Positions 40,881 to 53,200 of a stretch of DNA of 64,000 nucleotides are shown piece by piece. The position numbers and the translations under genes were made by a program. The DNA lies in contig NC_088098.1 of NCBI RefSeq assembly GCF_036370855.1, positions 34,847,981 through 34,911,980 on the forward strand, read 5' to 3'. The notes under the pieces are model-generated. The model worked only from the letters and a program-made list of their open reading frames with translations, ran no database searches and was not told where the DNA came from. How positions within the stretch are numbered: the first letter of the stretch is position 1; the number at the start of each line of letters is the position of its first letter. This DNA is from Dromaius novaehollandiae. Lineage: Eukaryota > Chordata > Aves > Casuariiformes > Dromaiidae.

Positions 40881-40916
40881 TCTTGCTACTGTGTGTCAAG
40901 ACACACAGTAGCAAGA
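40881..40916. repeat. Perfect inverted repeat, 17-bp arms
   Basis: The arm TCTTGCTACTGTGTGTC at 40,881-40,897 is followed after two bases by its exact reverse complement at 40,900-40,916. The loop is too small for a microRNA hairpin. Confidence 0.9.
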
Positions 40917-42496
40917 GACAGCATGAATGAGCTCTCCTTGTTCATTGTGACTATTTGCTTTGGGGGCTTCAGATTTTTTTTCCGCTGAATGCAGCAATAT
41001 TAAGTTCAAATTTAGAAATAGATTTTTCCCCACGGACAGCAGACTAATAACTTCTTTAGTGTCATGTCAGATTATACTCTAAGAGTCATGAATTATCATG
41101 GCAGTGATAATACAGTGCATTAAGAGATAAAATCATAGAGTTGTCAAAGTATGTTTTCCTTCTACTGTACATTCTCAGCTTCTGGTGCAGAATTTAAAGT
41201 GAAATATGATGGATAGAAAGCCAGTCCCCAAAGCTGATCTAAGATTTCAAAGTGTTTCTCCAACTACGATTTAAAACCTTCATGACAGTAATTTTTGACT
41301 GAATCTCCTGGCCTTATAGTCATCTGCTTTTTAATGTCTAACAATCTCTTCTTGCACATATGTGCTGTAAATTTTTAAATCTACAGAACTGCTCATTTAT
41401 TTATATATTTTTCACTCTGATAAAATGACTTTCAGGAGTATAATCCTTCTTGTATTTAAGTTAAAAGTTTTGCCATTGCTTTCATAGGATCAAGGATTTA
41501 CTTTAGCTCCCACTCTCTAAATGCATGAATAGCAGTATGGAGTAAAGAGGAGGAAGGAAAACCAAGCAGATGAGAACCTTAAATTCAGCTTTGCTATGGA
41601 GATGAACAAATCATTTAGTCCCAAACACTGAAAAGGATCCTCTAATTTATATTTCTCAGTGTTTGACTGTCTAGCTTTAGAAAACTGGTCCTACTTAACA
41701 AAAGCAGCCAATAGTCATAACTTCGAAAATCAAAGCTGGGCGCACAAAATGGCTTTCATAATCAGGATAGTTCTAAGTATCTGACCCACAGTATCTCTGT
41801 TCCTCAGTTTACCTCTTTACAAACTAGACAGGGTATTTCCTTACTGAAATGACAAAAAAGTAAGGAAATGTAAGATACCATACAGGAATTCAGTGTTTAA
41901 AGTACCGATTGCAGAAAAGCTTGAAAATTCCAGAATCAGGCTTGCTGAATATGGTATTACATTTGTATCCCAGCTATTCTTTTCAGAACAGACCGGGAGA
42001 CTAAAACACTCCAGTTTCAAACAAATACATAGTTAATCTGAAACTAGGTGTTTAATGTGAAAAAAAAAATCTTAAAGCACTGTTTCAAATTTATCTCTGT
42101 GTAACACTGTTAAAGACTTCAGTGATAAATACTTTGAGTTTTTTAAATTAGTATGAATCTGTGTCCCCTCTCATGTCTCCCTTGTATAGGTCATGTGCAT
42201 TTTCAGCCTGCCACATAACGGAGTTATTTTATTATTTGTCAGTTCAGGCTGGAGAAAGAATGCCATTCTTTGAGCTTAATTCATACAAGATCTGATAACA
42301 ACTATTTCAAGACTCTATGTTTATATGCTTTGTAGCTGACTTTAAAATCATAAAAGCTGCATTTACATGTCTCTTCCTTTTTATACATATGACTTGACAC
42401 ATTAATATAGGTAGCATTTCCAGAAATGGAGAAGAGGGGGTGAACCACTCTAGGGCAGAGAGAGAATCCATGCTTCTGTGCTTCTGTGTGTTGGAG

Positions 42497-42499
<3 letters not shown>

Positions 42500-42532
<33 letters not shown>

Positions 42533-42538
42533 GTGTGT
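42500..42538. repeat. (GT)n microsatellite
   Basis: About 19 GT units with a single C interruption near the 3' end, 1.5 kb upstream of the HELB promoter. Confidence 0.95.
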
Positions 42539-43880
42539 AAGGGTTGGGTCTTTTTCACCTTAGACAAAAATGAAATTTTGCATATTGATATATTTGCTAT
42601 ATATCGGTGTTTCAAAGCATACATACCAAAAAACATGGACTACTGTTTTCAAGGGCATACTTGCGCTGCAGCCAACTTCTCAGGAACAGGACAGATTAGC
42701 TCAGACAGAGTTCCCTGCTGCTGCATCTGGACTGGCACATCGTTTAATGTAAGATCAGGTATTTCGACACTGCACTCTGGTTTGGAGTACAGAAACACCC
42801 AGTTACTTACTTGCAAACAGAACGATCCTCTAATCTTTGCATCAGTACCTATTCCTTCAGCCTCTCCTTTACTCTGTGTGCCAGTATTCAAAAGGGGAAG
42901 CAAGACATCCCTAATGACCTGCAGTTCAGTTAATGTGACATTGGTCCAAAGCAGAAAGGAAGAACTGAAAACAGTTTAAAAAATTAAAAAGTGGGCCTAT
43001 GAAAACGCAAGAGTGTAATCAAAATGAGTTTTATTTTTTGAAAATAAACATTGTCAAACAAACTCGATTTAATTCGGTGATGAAAATTTGTATTAGCTGA
43101 TCAGGGACAGCATGTCGAAATAAATGTTTGACATTTTGTTAAAAAAAATAGTGCTACAAAATACCATGGCACATACTAACATATTAACCAGTAACAGGTT
43201 AAAGAAAGCTTAAGAGAGATCCTAAAAACATTTACTAATGCGAAATCATCGCTGGATAGCAGAATTTCTGATGGGCTTCAGGAGAGATCAGCATTAAATA
43301 TATAATACTTTGGTATGGCTTGCTGTTTTCATCAATGGTCTGCAAGAAAATATGACACTGATGGTTTCAGGTGAGTCCTAGTGAAGACCATCTGGATTGC
43401 AAACAAAAGGGAAGTACAAGATCCATCAGTGGTTTTAAGCCAGGGCCTCCAGGAAAATGTTTTACCTCTATACAAGTTACGCTTAGTATTACACTGTTTT
43501 GGGGGGCAACTAGGTGGAATGACATGATATATTGGAGAGCTGATTTTATGATCTGATGGTTCTATAATCTGAATTATAAAAAGACATGGAACTATCATCT
43601 AAATTTATAAAAAGACAGTTTTTGCAGCAGGATATCAATGTAAGAATAGAAACTATCGTAGGGAGAGGCCTCAGGTCCAGGGCTGAGACCTGCAGAGGAT
43701 TTTAGCGCTTATTTCTTATACCTCTGAGAGGCTAGAGGCGCACACACGCAATTCTTAAATTCTGTTCCCCCCGGGTGCACAGAAAGCCAGTTTCCCGAGT
43801 CCCTTATCACAACTCTGTTTTTTTTCCTTTGCCATCAACAAGGCGCTTCTCGAGAGCCGCCGGGGAACGCACGGCTCCCC

Positions 43881-43975
43881 GCGACATGGCGGCACCCCCT
43901 TCCCCAACGGCACCCCGCAACATGGCGGCACCCCCGCCCCCACGGCACCCCGCAACATGGCGGCACCCCCGCCCC
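43881..43975 (+). repeat. Three tandem 35-36 bp units with a YY1-like ATGGCGGC core
   Basis: The unit, roughly CGCAACATGGCGGCACCCCC plus a C-rich tail, occurs three times with ATG at 43,886, 43,922 and 43,957 (spacing 36 and 35 bp). AACATGGCGGC resembles the YY1 consensus found just downstream of start sites in many CpG promoters. The first two ATGs are in frame with the HELB start at 44,081 (65 and 53 codons upstream, no stop between); the third is not. Confidence 0.75.
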
Positions 43976-44080
43976 CGCGGGCAACGCCGGGCCCCGCCCC
44001 GCCTCGCCTCCCAGGCCCTCCCTCGCCGGCGGAAGGAGGCGCCGGCGAGCCTCGCCTCGTCCTGCCCGGCCCGCGGCACG

Positions 44081-44294
44081 ATGGCGAGCCCCGGCGGGCG
44101 GTGGGCCTCCCTGCCGGAGCTGCGGGGGGTGTTGCTGCCACCGCGGCGGCGGGCCGAGGCCGAGGAGGGCGAAGAAGAGGAGGAGGAGGAGGAGGAGGAG
44201 GGCGAGGAGGAGCCGCGCTTCGCGGAGGCCGCGCTCCTGGCGGCCTCCGGCGACGGGCCGGAGCTGACCGCCGCGCTGCCCCCGCGCCGAGCCG
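44081..44294 (+). CDS. HELB: HELB exon 1
   Basis: Begins at the ATG at 44,081 and ends at donor G|gtgagg after ...PPRRA plus one base (phase 1). It encodes residues 1-71, including a run of glutamates from a (GAG)n tract at about 44,170-44,210. The first 21 residues align with the human N-terminus through the shared LLPPR. Confidence 0.88.
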
Positions 44295-47200
44295 GTGAGG
44301 GGCGGTGGGAGCAGGGCCTGGGGGGCGCCTCGTCCTCCTCCTCCTCCTCCCCTCCGCGCGGCCGGGCGGACCGCCCCTCTCTGAGGCGGCTTCTGCCTCG
44401 GCCCCGGGTCTCGGCACAGGCTGCGGGGTTGTGGTGCGCAGGGATAAGCCCGGGGCCGGGTCTGGCCCTTGCGGAGCCGCGGTGGTGTTTGAACTACGCG
44501 GGCGCAGCCGGGTGCGGCTGTGTCTTCGCCTCCTCCGTAGGCGGTGCTGGGCGTCATGTTACCGACTGTTAGAGCAGTCTCGTGGCCGGCGCGGTTTGTA
44601 ACGGCCTTGTTCTGGGGGACAGGAGAGCTCCCCTTTCCCTTCCCTTCCCTTCCCTTTCCTTAGAGTCTTCAGTAAGTTTAATTGGAGCCTCTCCATACCC
44701 CGTTACTGGATTTATGGGCAGCTCTGTTGAGTTTATACAAGGGTTAAAAAAAACAAAACAAAACCTGGAGTAGGTGGTAAATCTTACACAAATATTACAT
44801 GATTACAGATATAACATGTATTAGAAACATATAAAATAATATTTCATTTATATAAATATATATTTATATACAAATATTATACATAATTTTCATATTTGCA
44901 TATATATTTTTATATATGTAAAATATAAATATATATCAATATATTGCCTTTATGACATGTTGAGAGTGATGGCAGTTAAGCTTACTGATCCCCTAGTTTC
45001 TGTTGCTTAGTGCTTAAAAAGGCAGGTGACTGGCACAACTAGTTTAAGTATTTTATTTGTAAAGTGTTTTGAAAGAGCTAAATTCAGCTAGGTAACTAGG
45101 GGAAAATAAAGGTAAAACTGTAGAACAGGCCTAATTTCTGCTGTTATTCTGGTTTGGTGAGAAAGAGATCGCACGAAAACCTGAGGTGCTGGCTCTGTTC
45201 TGGTGGTAGTGTTGAGTCCCCAAGCATGGGCTGAAGCATGGTTATTACTGAATGTGTGAAGGAGGAAGGAAAAAAGCAGAGGCAAACCAGACCATGCAGA
45301 GTGTTAGAATTTTTATTATTTTGAAACTGTTAATTGCTTATAACTTTGGCTGTTTCGGTTGCAGTAAATGTTTGGTGTACAAACATATCTGAAGAGCATG
45401 CAGGCACCATGGCGCAATACTCTATGCGACAAAAGTGTTCAAAAACTCAGCTAAAAATGTAATGTGGTATAAATGGTGTGGTATTAAACCACATGTCAGA
45501 GTCTTGACTTGACTTGATAAATATTTATAACCAAGTATTATTTATGCACTTCTGACACTTAGGCATAGTCAGTTTTAATGCTTGTTTCCGAGATTGGTTG
45601 TGGTTTTGTTTTTAAATACTACTGTAAAAACATTACTTTAGGAATTTTATGAAAACCTATGTTTGTTTAGTCTTTATTAATATAACTTGTAATACAAACA
45701 ATAAAAATAAGCTTGAACAACCAAAATCTTTTAATCAAACCAAACTTTTTGTCTTTCCAGTTAGCAGTAACAGTGGTTTATTTTTCTTTTTGAATTTCAG
45801 TTATTATACAAGACGAAGAATCTAAGAAGGAGTATGAAGTAGTTGGACGTTTTCCGTTAGTGGGCCCTTGGTGGACAGTTAATGTTAAAGTTAAAAAGAT
45901 GGGATCAAAGTACTTTGTGCAGGGATATCCATCGTATTTTCTGCGGACTGATATAGAGGAAAACAACCAACAAGTCTTTTCACTCTTTCTTCAGGAATGT
46001 GACGTTCCTGATTTTTTTAAACACGAGTTTTTTACTTGGCTTCCTAGGCAGCCTATGCTGAGTTTTAGAAAACTTGAGGAAAAACTGAAACAGTTCCAGG
46101 TTTCGTACTTGGAGAAAAGGAAGAAGCAACGAAATACCAAGGATTTTGATATCTTTCAGTATGTTTTGAAATCCTGTAGGTATATTGCGTGCCATTTTGA
46201 TAGTTTTATAAGCTAATGCGTTCTATTTTTAAGATACCGTGTTCAGGCTAACATGTCTTCGTGTGAAATGTGTATTTAAATGAATTTTTAATGTGCAAAG
46301 ACTCTTGCATATTTTTAAATTTGAGGGCAGTGGGGATTGCTAACCCATTAAAGGTGCGCTTACGGTTGCAAATACAGTTGCAGACATATAAGGACTTACC
46401 TGAATTCTGTGGGCTGACTAACTAGAATTATATGTGCTACAGATGCAAAGACACTGATGCTGGCTCTGTATGGTTTACTGCGATGCAATGAAGACTTATT
46501 AGATGGATTCTGCACTTAAACAAGGCAGTATGGCTTTTTAGGGCGAACAGTGTTCAGGAATGGTATAGCCAGTTCTTTGCAGTGCAGAGCATCAGTGAGT
46601 GAGCTCAGCTCAGTCCAGACGAGTGGCGTTGAATTGGCTAAGTGTATTTGCAGCCTGCTCGTTGTATCGAGGGGGCTAGGGAGCATGGCGCACAAACACT
46701 GGAGTGTGCCCACACTGAGCTAGTGTGAAACCACTGAGGATCCTCTGCTGGACTCAGTTGGTGTGACTACATTAGTGTTGTAGATTGGATCAGGAGTGTG
46801 CTCTTGAAGCAAATGTCCGTCTTCTCTCCAGTTATGCGTTGATTCATGTTGTGGAGCAACCTCTGAGAGCAAGGACTGGATTCTTTCTGGATGCAGCTGA
46901 CCACAAGATGCACTGCAGTAGCATACCTAGTGTACTAGTAAATGCATTCAGTGTGTGGGACCAAACTATAGCTAGTCTGAAACAAAACACCCTGAAATAG
47001 GTATCGCCTCAGGGTGTCTGAGGCATGTCCTCAGCACCAGCTGTTTTGTTTTGCTCTGAAGGTCTGTTTCTGTAAGGCCACATTACTTACTGGAATAGAC
47101 ATGGTGAGTTCTAGGTTGGTGCTCTTTGCACTTAGATATCAGTACCTTGGGACTCAGTACTCTGAATTCCAGGAGGTCTTGTAAATTTAGTGGCAGCTGT

Positions 47201-50200
47201 GCATAAATCCATACAGACAGGCTGGTCTAGTATTACGTGCAAGCAAATGAAGCCTTCCAATACTTGGACTACAGGGCAGCATCAGGTCAAAAGATGGAAG
47301 TCACTCTTTCAGAGCCAATTAGTATCTGACAGGAAAGGCACTGAACCTGAGCTCATAGCTTTTGCTAGGCTTGAGCCGAATTTACTTCAAATCAAATGTA
47401 TAAAGAGAGGAAAAGTGTATTTTCACAATTCTATGTACTTCATTTTTTGTTGTAATGTTAAAAAAATTCTTGACCACTCTTAATGTACCATAAACCTTTT
47501 CATGACTACAAAGGGATTGCAACGTGTAGTGCTGGAAACATGGATCTAGTTCTCTGCCTCAGTTTTAATGGGATATGTAGATCACTTCTGATTGAGACTT
47601 CTTTATTCTGTTCATAAAACTTCCAGTGAAGAAGATTGCACAGCGTGTTGAGATATCCTGTTCTCTACTGTTGTACTTTGAAGATTTTTGCTAAGTTAAA
47701 TTGCTTCACTGCAAATTCAGCTTTCTTCTCCTCCTTGCTCTCATTGAGCTATGGAAACAGCCATCCTCCTGTATGCCCTGTTGCTGCTGTTACTGTTGTC
47801 ACCTTTTTTTTTTTTCTTTTTCTTTTTTGTCATTAATTGTTCCAGAGTCAAGCAGTTTGTGATGTTTTTGTTTAGCAGGAGTGTGTGCTGATTCTTCTCT
47901 TTAAAACTGAGCATTTGCTTCCAAGGGAAAAAAAGGTTTCATTTTTGCCTTTCTGTGGGTAATGCAGTTACAGGAAAAAGTAGTTAAGTGAGAAAAGTGT
48001 ATGTTTTAAATTTGAACTTATGAAACTTCCTTAGCACTTCATTAGAAATTGCAGTTTTTTTCTTGCATGCTAAAAGATAAAACTTCTTAAAGTTCTCACT
48101 TTTTTTTTTTTAACCATCCATTTTTTAAGTGATTTATAGAGAAAATCAGTTTCATCATCCCCATTTTACAGATTCCAAGACTGGCGCACACAGAGGGCAA
48201 TGATGGCCTAAATTCAGGGTCATTCAGAAGGCCAGTGGCAGAGCAGTGTTTTCTTAAGTGCTGTCTGATATTACAGAGTTACAGGTCTGCTTTCTTATTT
48301 TGGATTGTAAATGTTCTTTTGTACATTTGTATGAAAATTAAATTACCTTTAGATAAGAGAAGCAGGCATGATGAACTCTGAACTGACTTTTTATGAAATG
48401 CTGTTGAATATGCAGTTTAAACCACATGTATAATATTTATTTTCCAAATGAGTATTTTAGTTGCCAGTTTTATCTGTCACCTGTTTGCATTTTTTTTCTT
48501 TAAGGCAGTTCAAGGTTCATTTAAAAATATTTTAAAAATCATTACAACGAGTAAGAAACTGAAGGATATTAGGGATGCTTTGGATATGAAAGAGGGAAGA
48601 GGATAAAAGCCAAAGTCTATTTGAATTGTTCTTGTTTTGTATATTTTGTATATTGTTTAAAACTTTCTTGGTTTATGGTGCATACAGTTGCAGGAAAGGC
48701 AGTGTTGGTAGCTATGAATTTTCCAATGATCATGGAGTTCTTGCCAGTTCTTCTGCCACGCCATTTTTGCTGTCTTTTGGAGAAAGTGTGTTGGCAAAAA
48801 GAGACTGAAAATAACAGTGATGCAGATGTTGAGAAAGAATATTTCCAAGATGACATTCTAACAAAATTGAATGATATATTAAAGAATGAGCCATGGAAAC
48901 TTGGATTCAGCAAGGTAAGTAAAATTAAGTAGGGTAAGAAATATGGTGTTTGTTACATTTGATCTTCATTAGGTCATGATCCTGTTCTTTCAGTTATGTT
49001 CAGTTTATGAGATGGGCATTTGTAGGAGATAAGCTTTAGTTAAGTTGAAAAAGGATATTTTACCATGCTCGCTCTTAAGAAAGTTTATTTCTCAGCTGGT
49101 CTACAATAACTCAGTCTCAAAAGATTTTAAAAGTGGTTGTGTTACAAACTTTTGTCTAGTCTTTTCTACAAGGAATAGAAAATTAAATATTAGAGGTAAT
49201 CAGGCCAGAACCAAAAAGCTAATTTAAAATTGTACTTTTTATATGAGCAAATGGAATCTGTTTTTAGTCCATAGAACAGTATTTGTAAGTAGTGCGTGTG
49301 CTTTCCTAGCAAAGTAGATCCTAATGACTTTGTAAGAGGTCATCTGATCTAGTGGTTCTCTCTTTTTTTGTAATGGGACTTGCAGTTGCTGTTTTCCTTC
49401 TCTTTTTCGTTTGCTGACACCACACTTGCTGTGTAACCGCACTGCTGCAGCTGAAGTTAGTACTCTAATGTGAGCTAAAGCTCGGTAGTGCAGAACTATG
49501 GTTAGTTAATCCCTTTGCCTCAGTTTGCCAATACTGTCACGGTGCCCCACGCTCTAACTTGTCTATTCAGTGTTTCACATCCTTTGCATTAGAAAGCTTT
49601 TCCTAATGTCTAGTTTGACTATTCCTTGTTGCAATTTAAACTTTATCTCATTTCCTATACCAAGCCTGTGTTCTCCCTGCAGTTTTTTTACTACTTGAAG
49701 ACAATCATTTCTCTCTTTGGCTCAGCAAGCCCAATTCTTCTCGCTGCCCCCGCTGGTAGTTCCTCTCTTCTGTATGTCTCAGGCTGTCACTGTATTCCTC
49801 TAGTCTTGGTAAATTTCATCTGCTCCTTGAAATATTGTGTCCAAAATTGGATACAATGTTCTGACTAATACCTTGCCTATGTTCTGTTTCTGGGGTAGTT
49901 TGTGTCTTTATTTGAAATTGTGATAGCTAGGTATGCATCAAATCAGATGCACAAATTCTCTGTAATACCCAATTTCTGTTCAAGGTTTTTGATTTTAAAG
50001 TTTTGGTGACAGAGGAATTATCATTCCATCTCATTTTGAAATATCTTGCTTTTGTATGGTTTGAAAAACATTATGACTTTGTACGTTATAAAAAAGTATA
50101 TATTTTTGTAGTGAATTTTGAACTCACCCAGTGAATTGTAATTTGTATTTAGTGGCAGGAATGTTATTCAGCAAGATGCTAATATCTTCTGAAATAAATA

Positions 50201-53200
50201 AATCTATGTTTGCTTTTATTCATTTTGGGGAGAAGATTACCTATAAGGAACTGAACCTTTCTTATTGTGAAACAACATGGGCAGCCTTCTGTCAGTGCAG
50301 ACGTCTCCTCCGGAAGATTCCTGAATTGCAGAAGAATGCATTGATTCTATATGATCAACTCAAGAAACAATGTAGAGAAATGGGACATACTTATGAAGAT
50401 CAAGATGAATTAATTCGTTTTGTATCTAAAGATATGTCTATTGAGCATGCTTGGCAATCTCTTGAATTTTTGAAAGATCAGCATATAATGATTAGGGAGA
50501 AAAAAATGGTGTTTCTGCCTCATCTTTACAAATCGGAAAAAGACATTGCGATGTATATAGGTGACCTTTTGTCAAACCACTCATGGCAACTAGATGTTGA
50601 TGTGAGACATATACTTAATGTTTCTGAGACATCAAGAGAAATAGTAGATATTAAAATGGATGTTACCCAGGCTCCTGAAATGGAGTACACAAAAGAAAAT
50701 AGTCCAGAAAATCATGATTGTGAAAATAGCTTCCTTAAAAAGGAAATGGAGTCTACATCTGGTACCCAAAGTAAAGCAGAGGCAGACCTAGATCAGGTGA
50801 TTGCTATGCAAAAGATTTGCTCTAATCCTGTCACAATCGTAAGTGGAAAAGGAGGCTGTGGTAAGAGTACAATAGTTAGCTGCCTTTTTCATCACTTAAA
50901 GCAGATGGAAAAAGAAGTGGAAGCTGCTTCTAAGGATTTTGAGGGTGACCTGGAAGCATCTGGGGAATGGAATACTTCTAATCATCACTGGGAGTCAGAA
51001 GATACTTGCACAAAAAATCTTCTGAATGTATTATTTACTGCACCTACAGGGAGGGCAGCAAGCCTTTTGAGTGAAAAAACTAGGCTTCCTGCATATACCC
51101 TGCATCAGGTAAGGATTTCTTTTTTTCTTTTCTTTTCTTTTTTTTTTAAATAGTCTTCTAAAAGAAATTTTGGCAGTGTCATTCTTGGTTTGAATAAAGC
51201 TTATTGACCTTTTTTAATGACACTTTTAGCTATTGATAATTTTAAGGTACAGCTTGTCAGCATGTGAAAAGCAGCATTACGTTTTCAGGAATCTTAATCA
51301 TCTGAAATCCATTATTTGCTGCATCTTTCTTATTCCCCTATTTTTTTATGCACTTCTCAAACTTGTGCCTGTCTAGGGCATCAGATCTTTTTATCATTTC
51401 AATTTTTTATACTGTGAGTAACCTACAGCATTTAAAATTACTGCAGAAGTCTTCCATAGATGGCAGAGCTAGCATAAATGTGCCAGCACATTTATGAAGA
51501 GACCATAGGCTGGGGTTGAGTAATGAGACGGATTTCATTCATGCAGTGTTTTCCTAACTACTGTATATCTGGGTATATATTTTGCAAAAATTTTTATAAA
51601 AAAGTAGAAAGTACACTGTTTGTTAATAAACTTAAGTCTCCATTGTCCTAGGTAACAGAAGGTGCCGCAAGGAGGTTGGAGGGGTGGAATAACTTGTATA
51701 AATAAAAGTTGCAGTGATACAAAAGATCCCGCAGGCTTATCTTATCTGCGTTGGGGACTGGCTAGTTGCCAGTACCTCATCCCCATGCAATGGTGGTTGT
51801 TTATTAGTCCGAGCAAGCAGATGTAGCAGGACATGTTGCATTACCGAGCAGCCTAATGGCTGACCTTGTATCTTTTTGGGTGCTTGGAGGAAAGAAATGG
51901 AGCAGCCCTGCTCTGTGGCTTGGCGGTTGTTTTTCAGAATTGGTGGGGTAATCCTTATAAACAGTTTTCTGGAGCTTTAAATAAAAGCAAGCAGAGCAAG
52001 GTGTGACTTGAGCAGCAAGGACCTGACATGCGTTCAGCAGTGCTGGGAGGAGGAGGTGGAGCTTGGATAGTTCATGGTTAGGGTAATCGCTGAAATAGAT
52101 CTAAGGGTTTCCCTAATTATGGAAAGGATACTATGTATTTAGAATAAGACCAATTTCTTCCCATATCAGATGCTGAAATTTCTACTACATACAAGCTTCA
52201 GAATTTGATAAGTAAAAATTCTCAAAGAGCCCATGAAGATCTTCCTGCATTAAGGCTCCATATTTGAGGATGATTTTTTTTTTTTTGTGCATTTGTATAA
52301 GTGAGTGTTGATAATCTCAGCTAGAAATGTGTTCACTGAGGAAAGAAGTAAGAGCGAATGGTTGAGTCTTCTGATTCTTTACAAGTTTAAGTTCAGAACT
52401 TCAGATAATACCTTTAAATACAACATTAGAAGAGACCACAGTCTGGCTACCTTTTTAAGACACTTATTTACAGTCGATTAGTTTCAGAACTCAAATTATT
52501 TTGATTTGTTTCTAGATCATCTATAGTTTTAAATCATGGAAGCAGAGTGAACAAGGACTGCCATGGAAGTTTTCTACTGTGACAATTCTGGTTGTGGATG
52601 AAGGAAGCCTGGTGTCTGTACATATTCTTAGTTTAGTTCTAAAGCTCTTATGTGAGCATGCTCAGCTTGCCAAACTTATCATACTTGGTAAGTGGAAAAT
52701 TATGCAATTAGGATTATGCAGTATTTAATAATACACAAAATACAGTATAAGCATTGGAGCTACCTCTATTCTTGCTGAGTCTCTAAAATCCTGAGAATGT
52801 CACATTGTTCCGTTCTTGGATATCCGCTCATGCGTATAGTCAGATGAGATGGAAAACAGTTGAAGAGTTCAGCCTACTTCAGCTGTCAGTATGATATTGT
52901 TCTGTTATTTGTTAGTGCTTTGTCTGATTCTGAAAATACCGTGACTTCTGTTTAGTAACCTCTTACTATGTCTTGTGACTGGGAAATTTTTGATTTCCTT
53001 AAGCTTTAAAGAAGTTAGTGTTACCATATGAACCAGATGTTAGAAGAGATATTATATCCTGAGGATCTTATTGTGAGAATCAGCCTTTTTTTTTAATTCA
53101 GAAAAGAAAAAGTGTGTAAAATCAGATCTTTCACCTCTGCTGTCTTGGTTACTTTTTTGGCATGCCGTTCATGGCATTAAGTTTTAGATATGTAGCTTTT

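Larger units (their letters stand above)
26651..43849. other. Intergenic between IRAK3 remnant and HELB
   Basis: Seventeen kilobases of AT-rich sequence without a recognisable gene. It contains the simple repeats and inverted repeat listed separately. The longest open frame, 201 codons at 30,293-30,898, shows no domain and lies in a locally GC-rich patch, so it is not called as a gene. Confidence 0.5.
43850..44640 (+). promoter_or_regulatory. HELB: CpG-rich HELB promoter, 5'UTR and exon 1
   Basis: A sharp rise in GC and CpG density against an AT-rich background surrounds HELB exon 1 and fades about 350 bp into intron 1. No TATA box is obvious, which fits a CpG-island promoter. It contains three tandem units, each with a YY1-like ATGGCGGC core (43,886, 43,922, 43,957). 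Several long open frames on both strands here are by-products of GC-rich sequence. Confidence 0.8.

Noticed and set aside
43755..44557. 220- and 240-codon minus-strand frames and a 113-codon plus-strand frame over HELB exon 1
   Set aside because: By-products of GC-rich CpG-island sequence with few stop codons; composition is Pro/Arg/Gly-rich and the HELB frame explains the locus.
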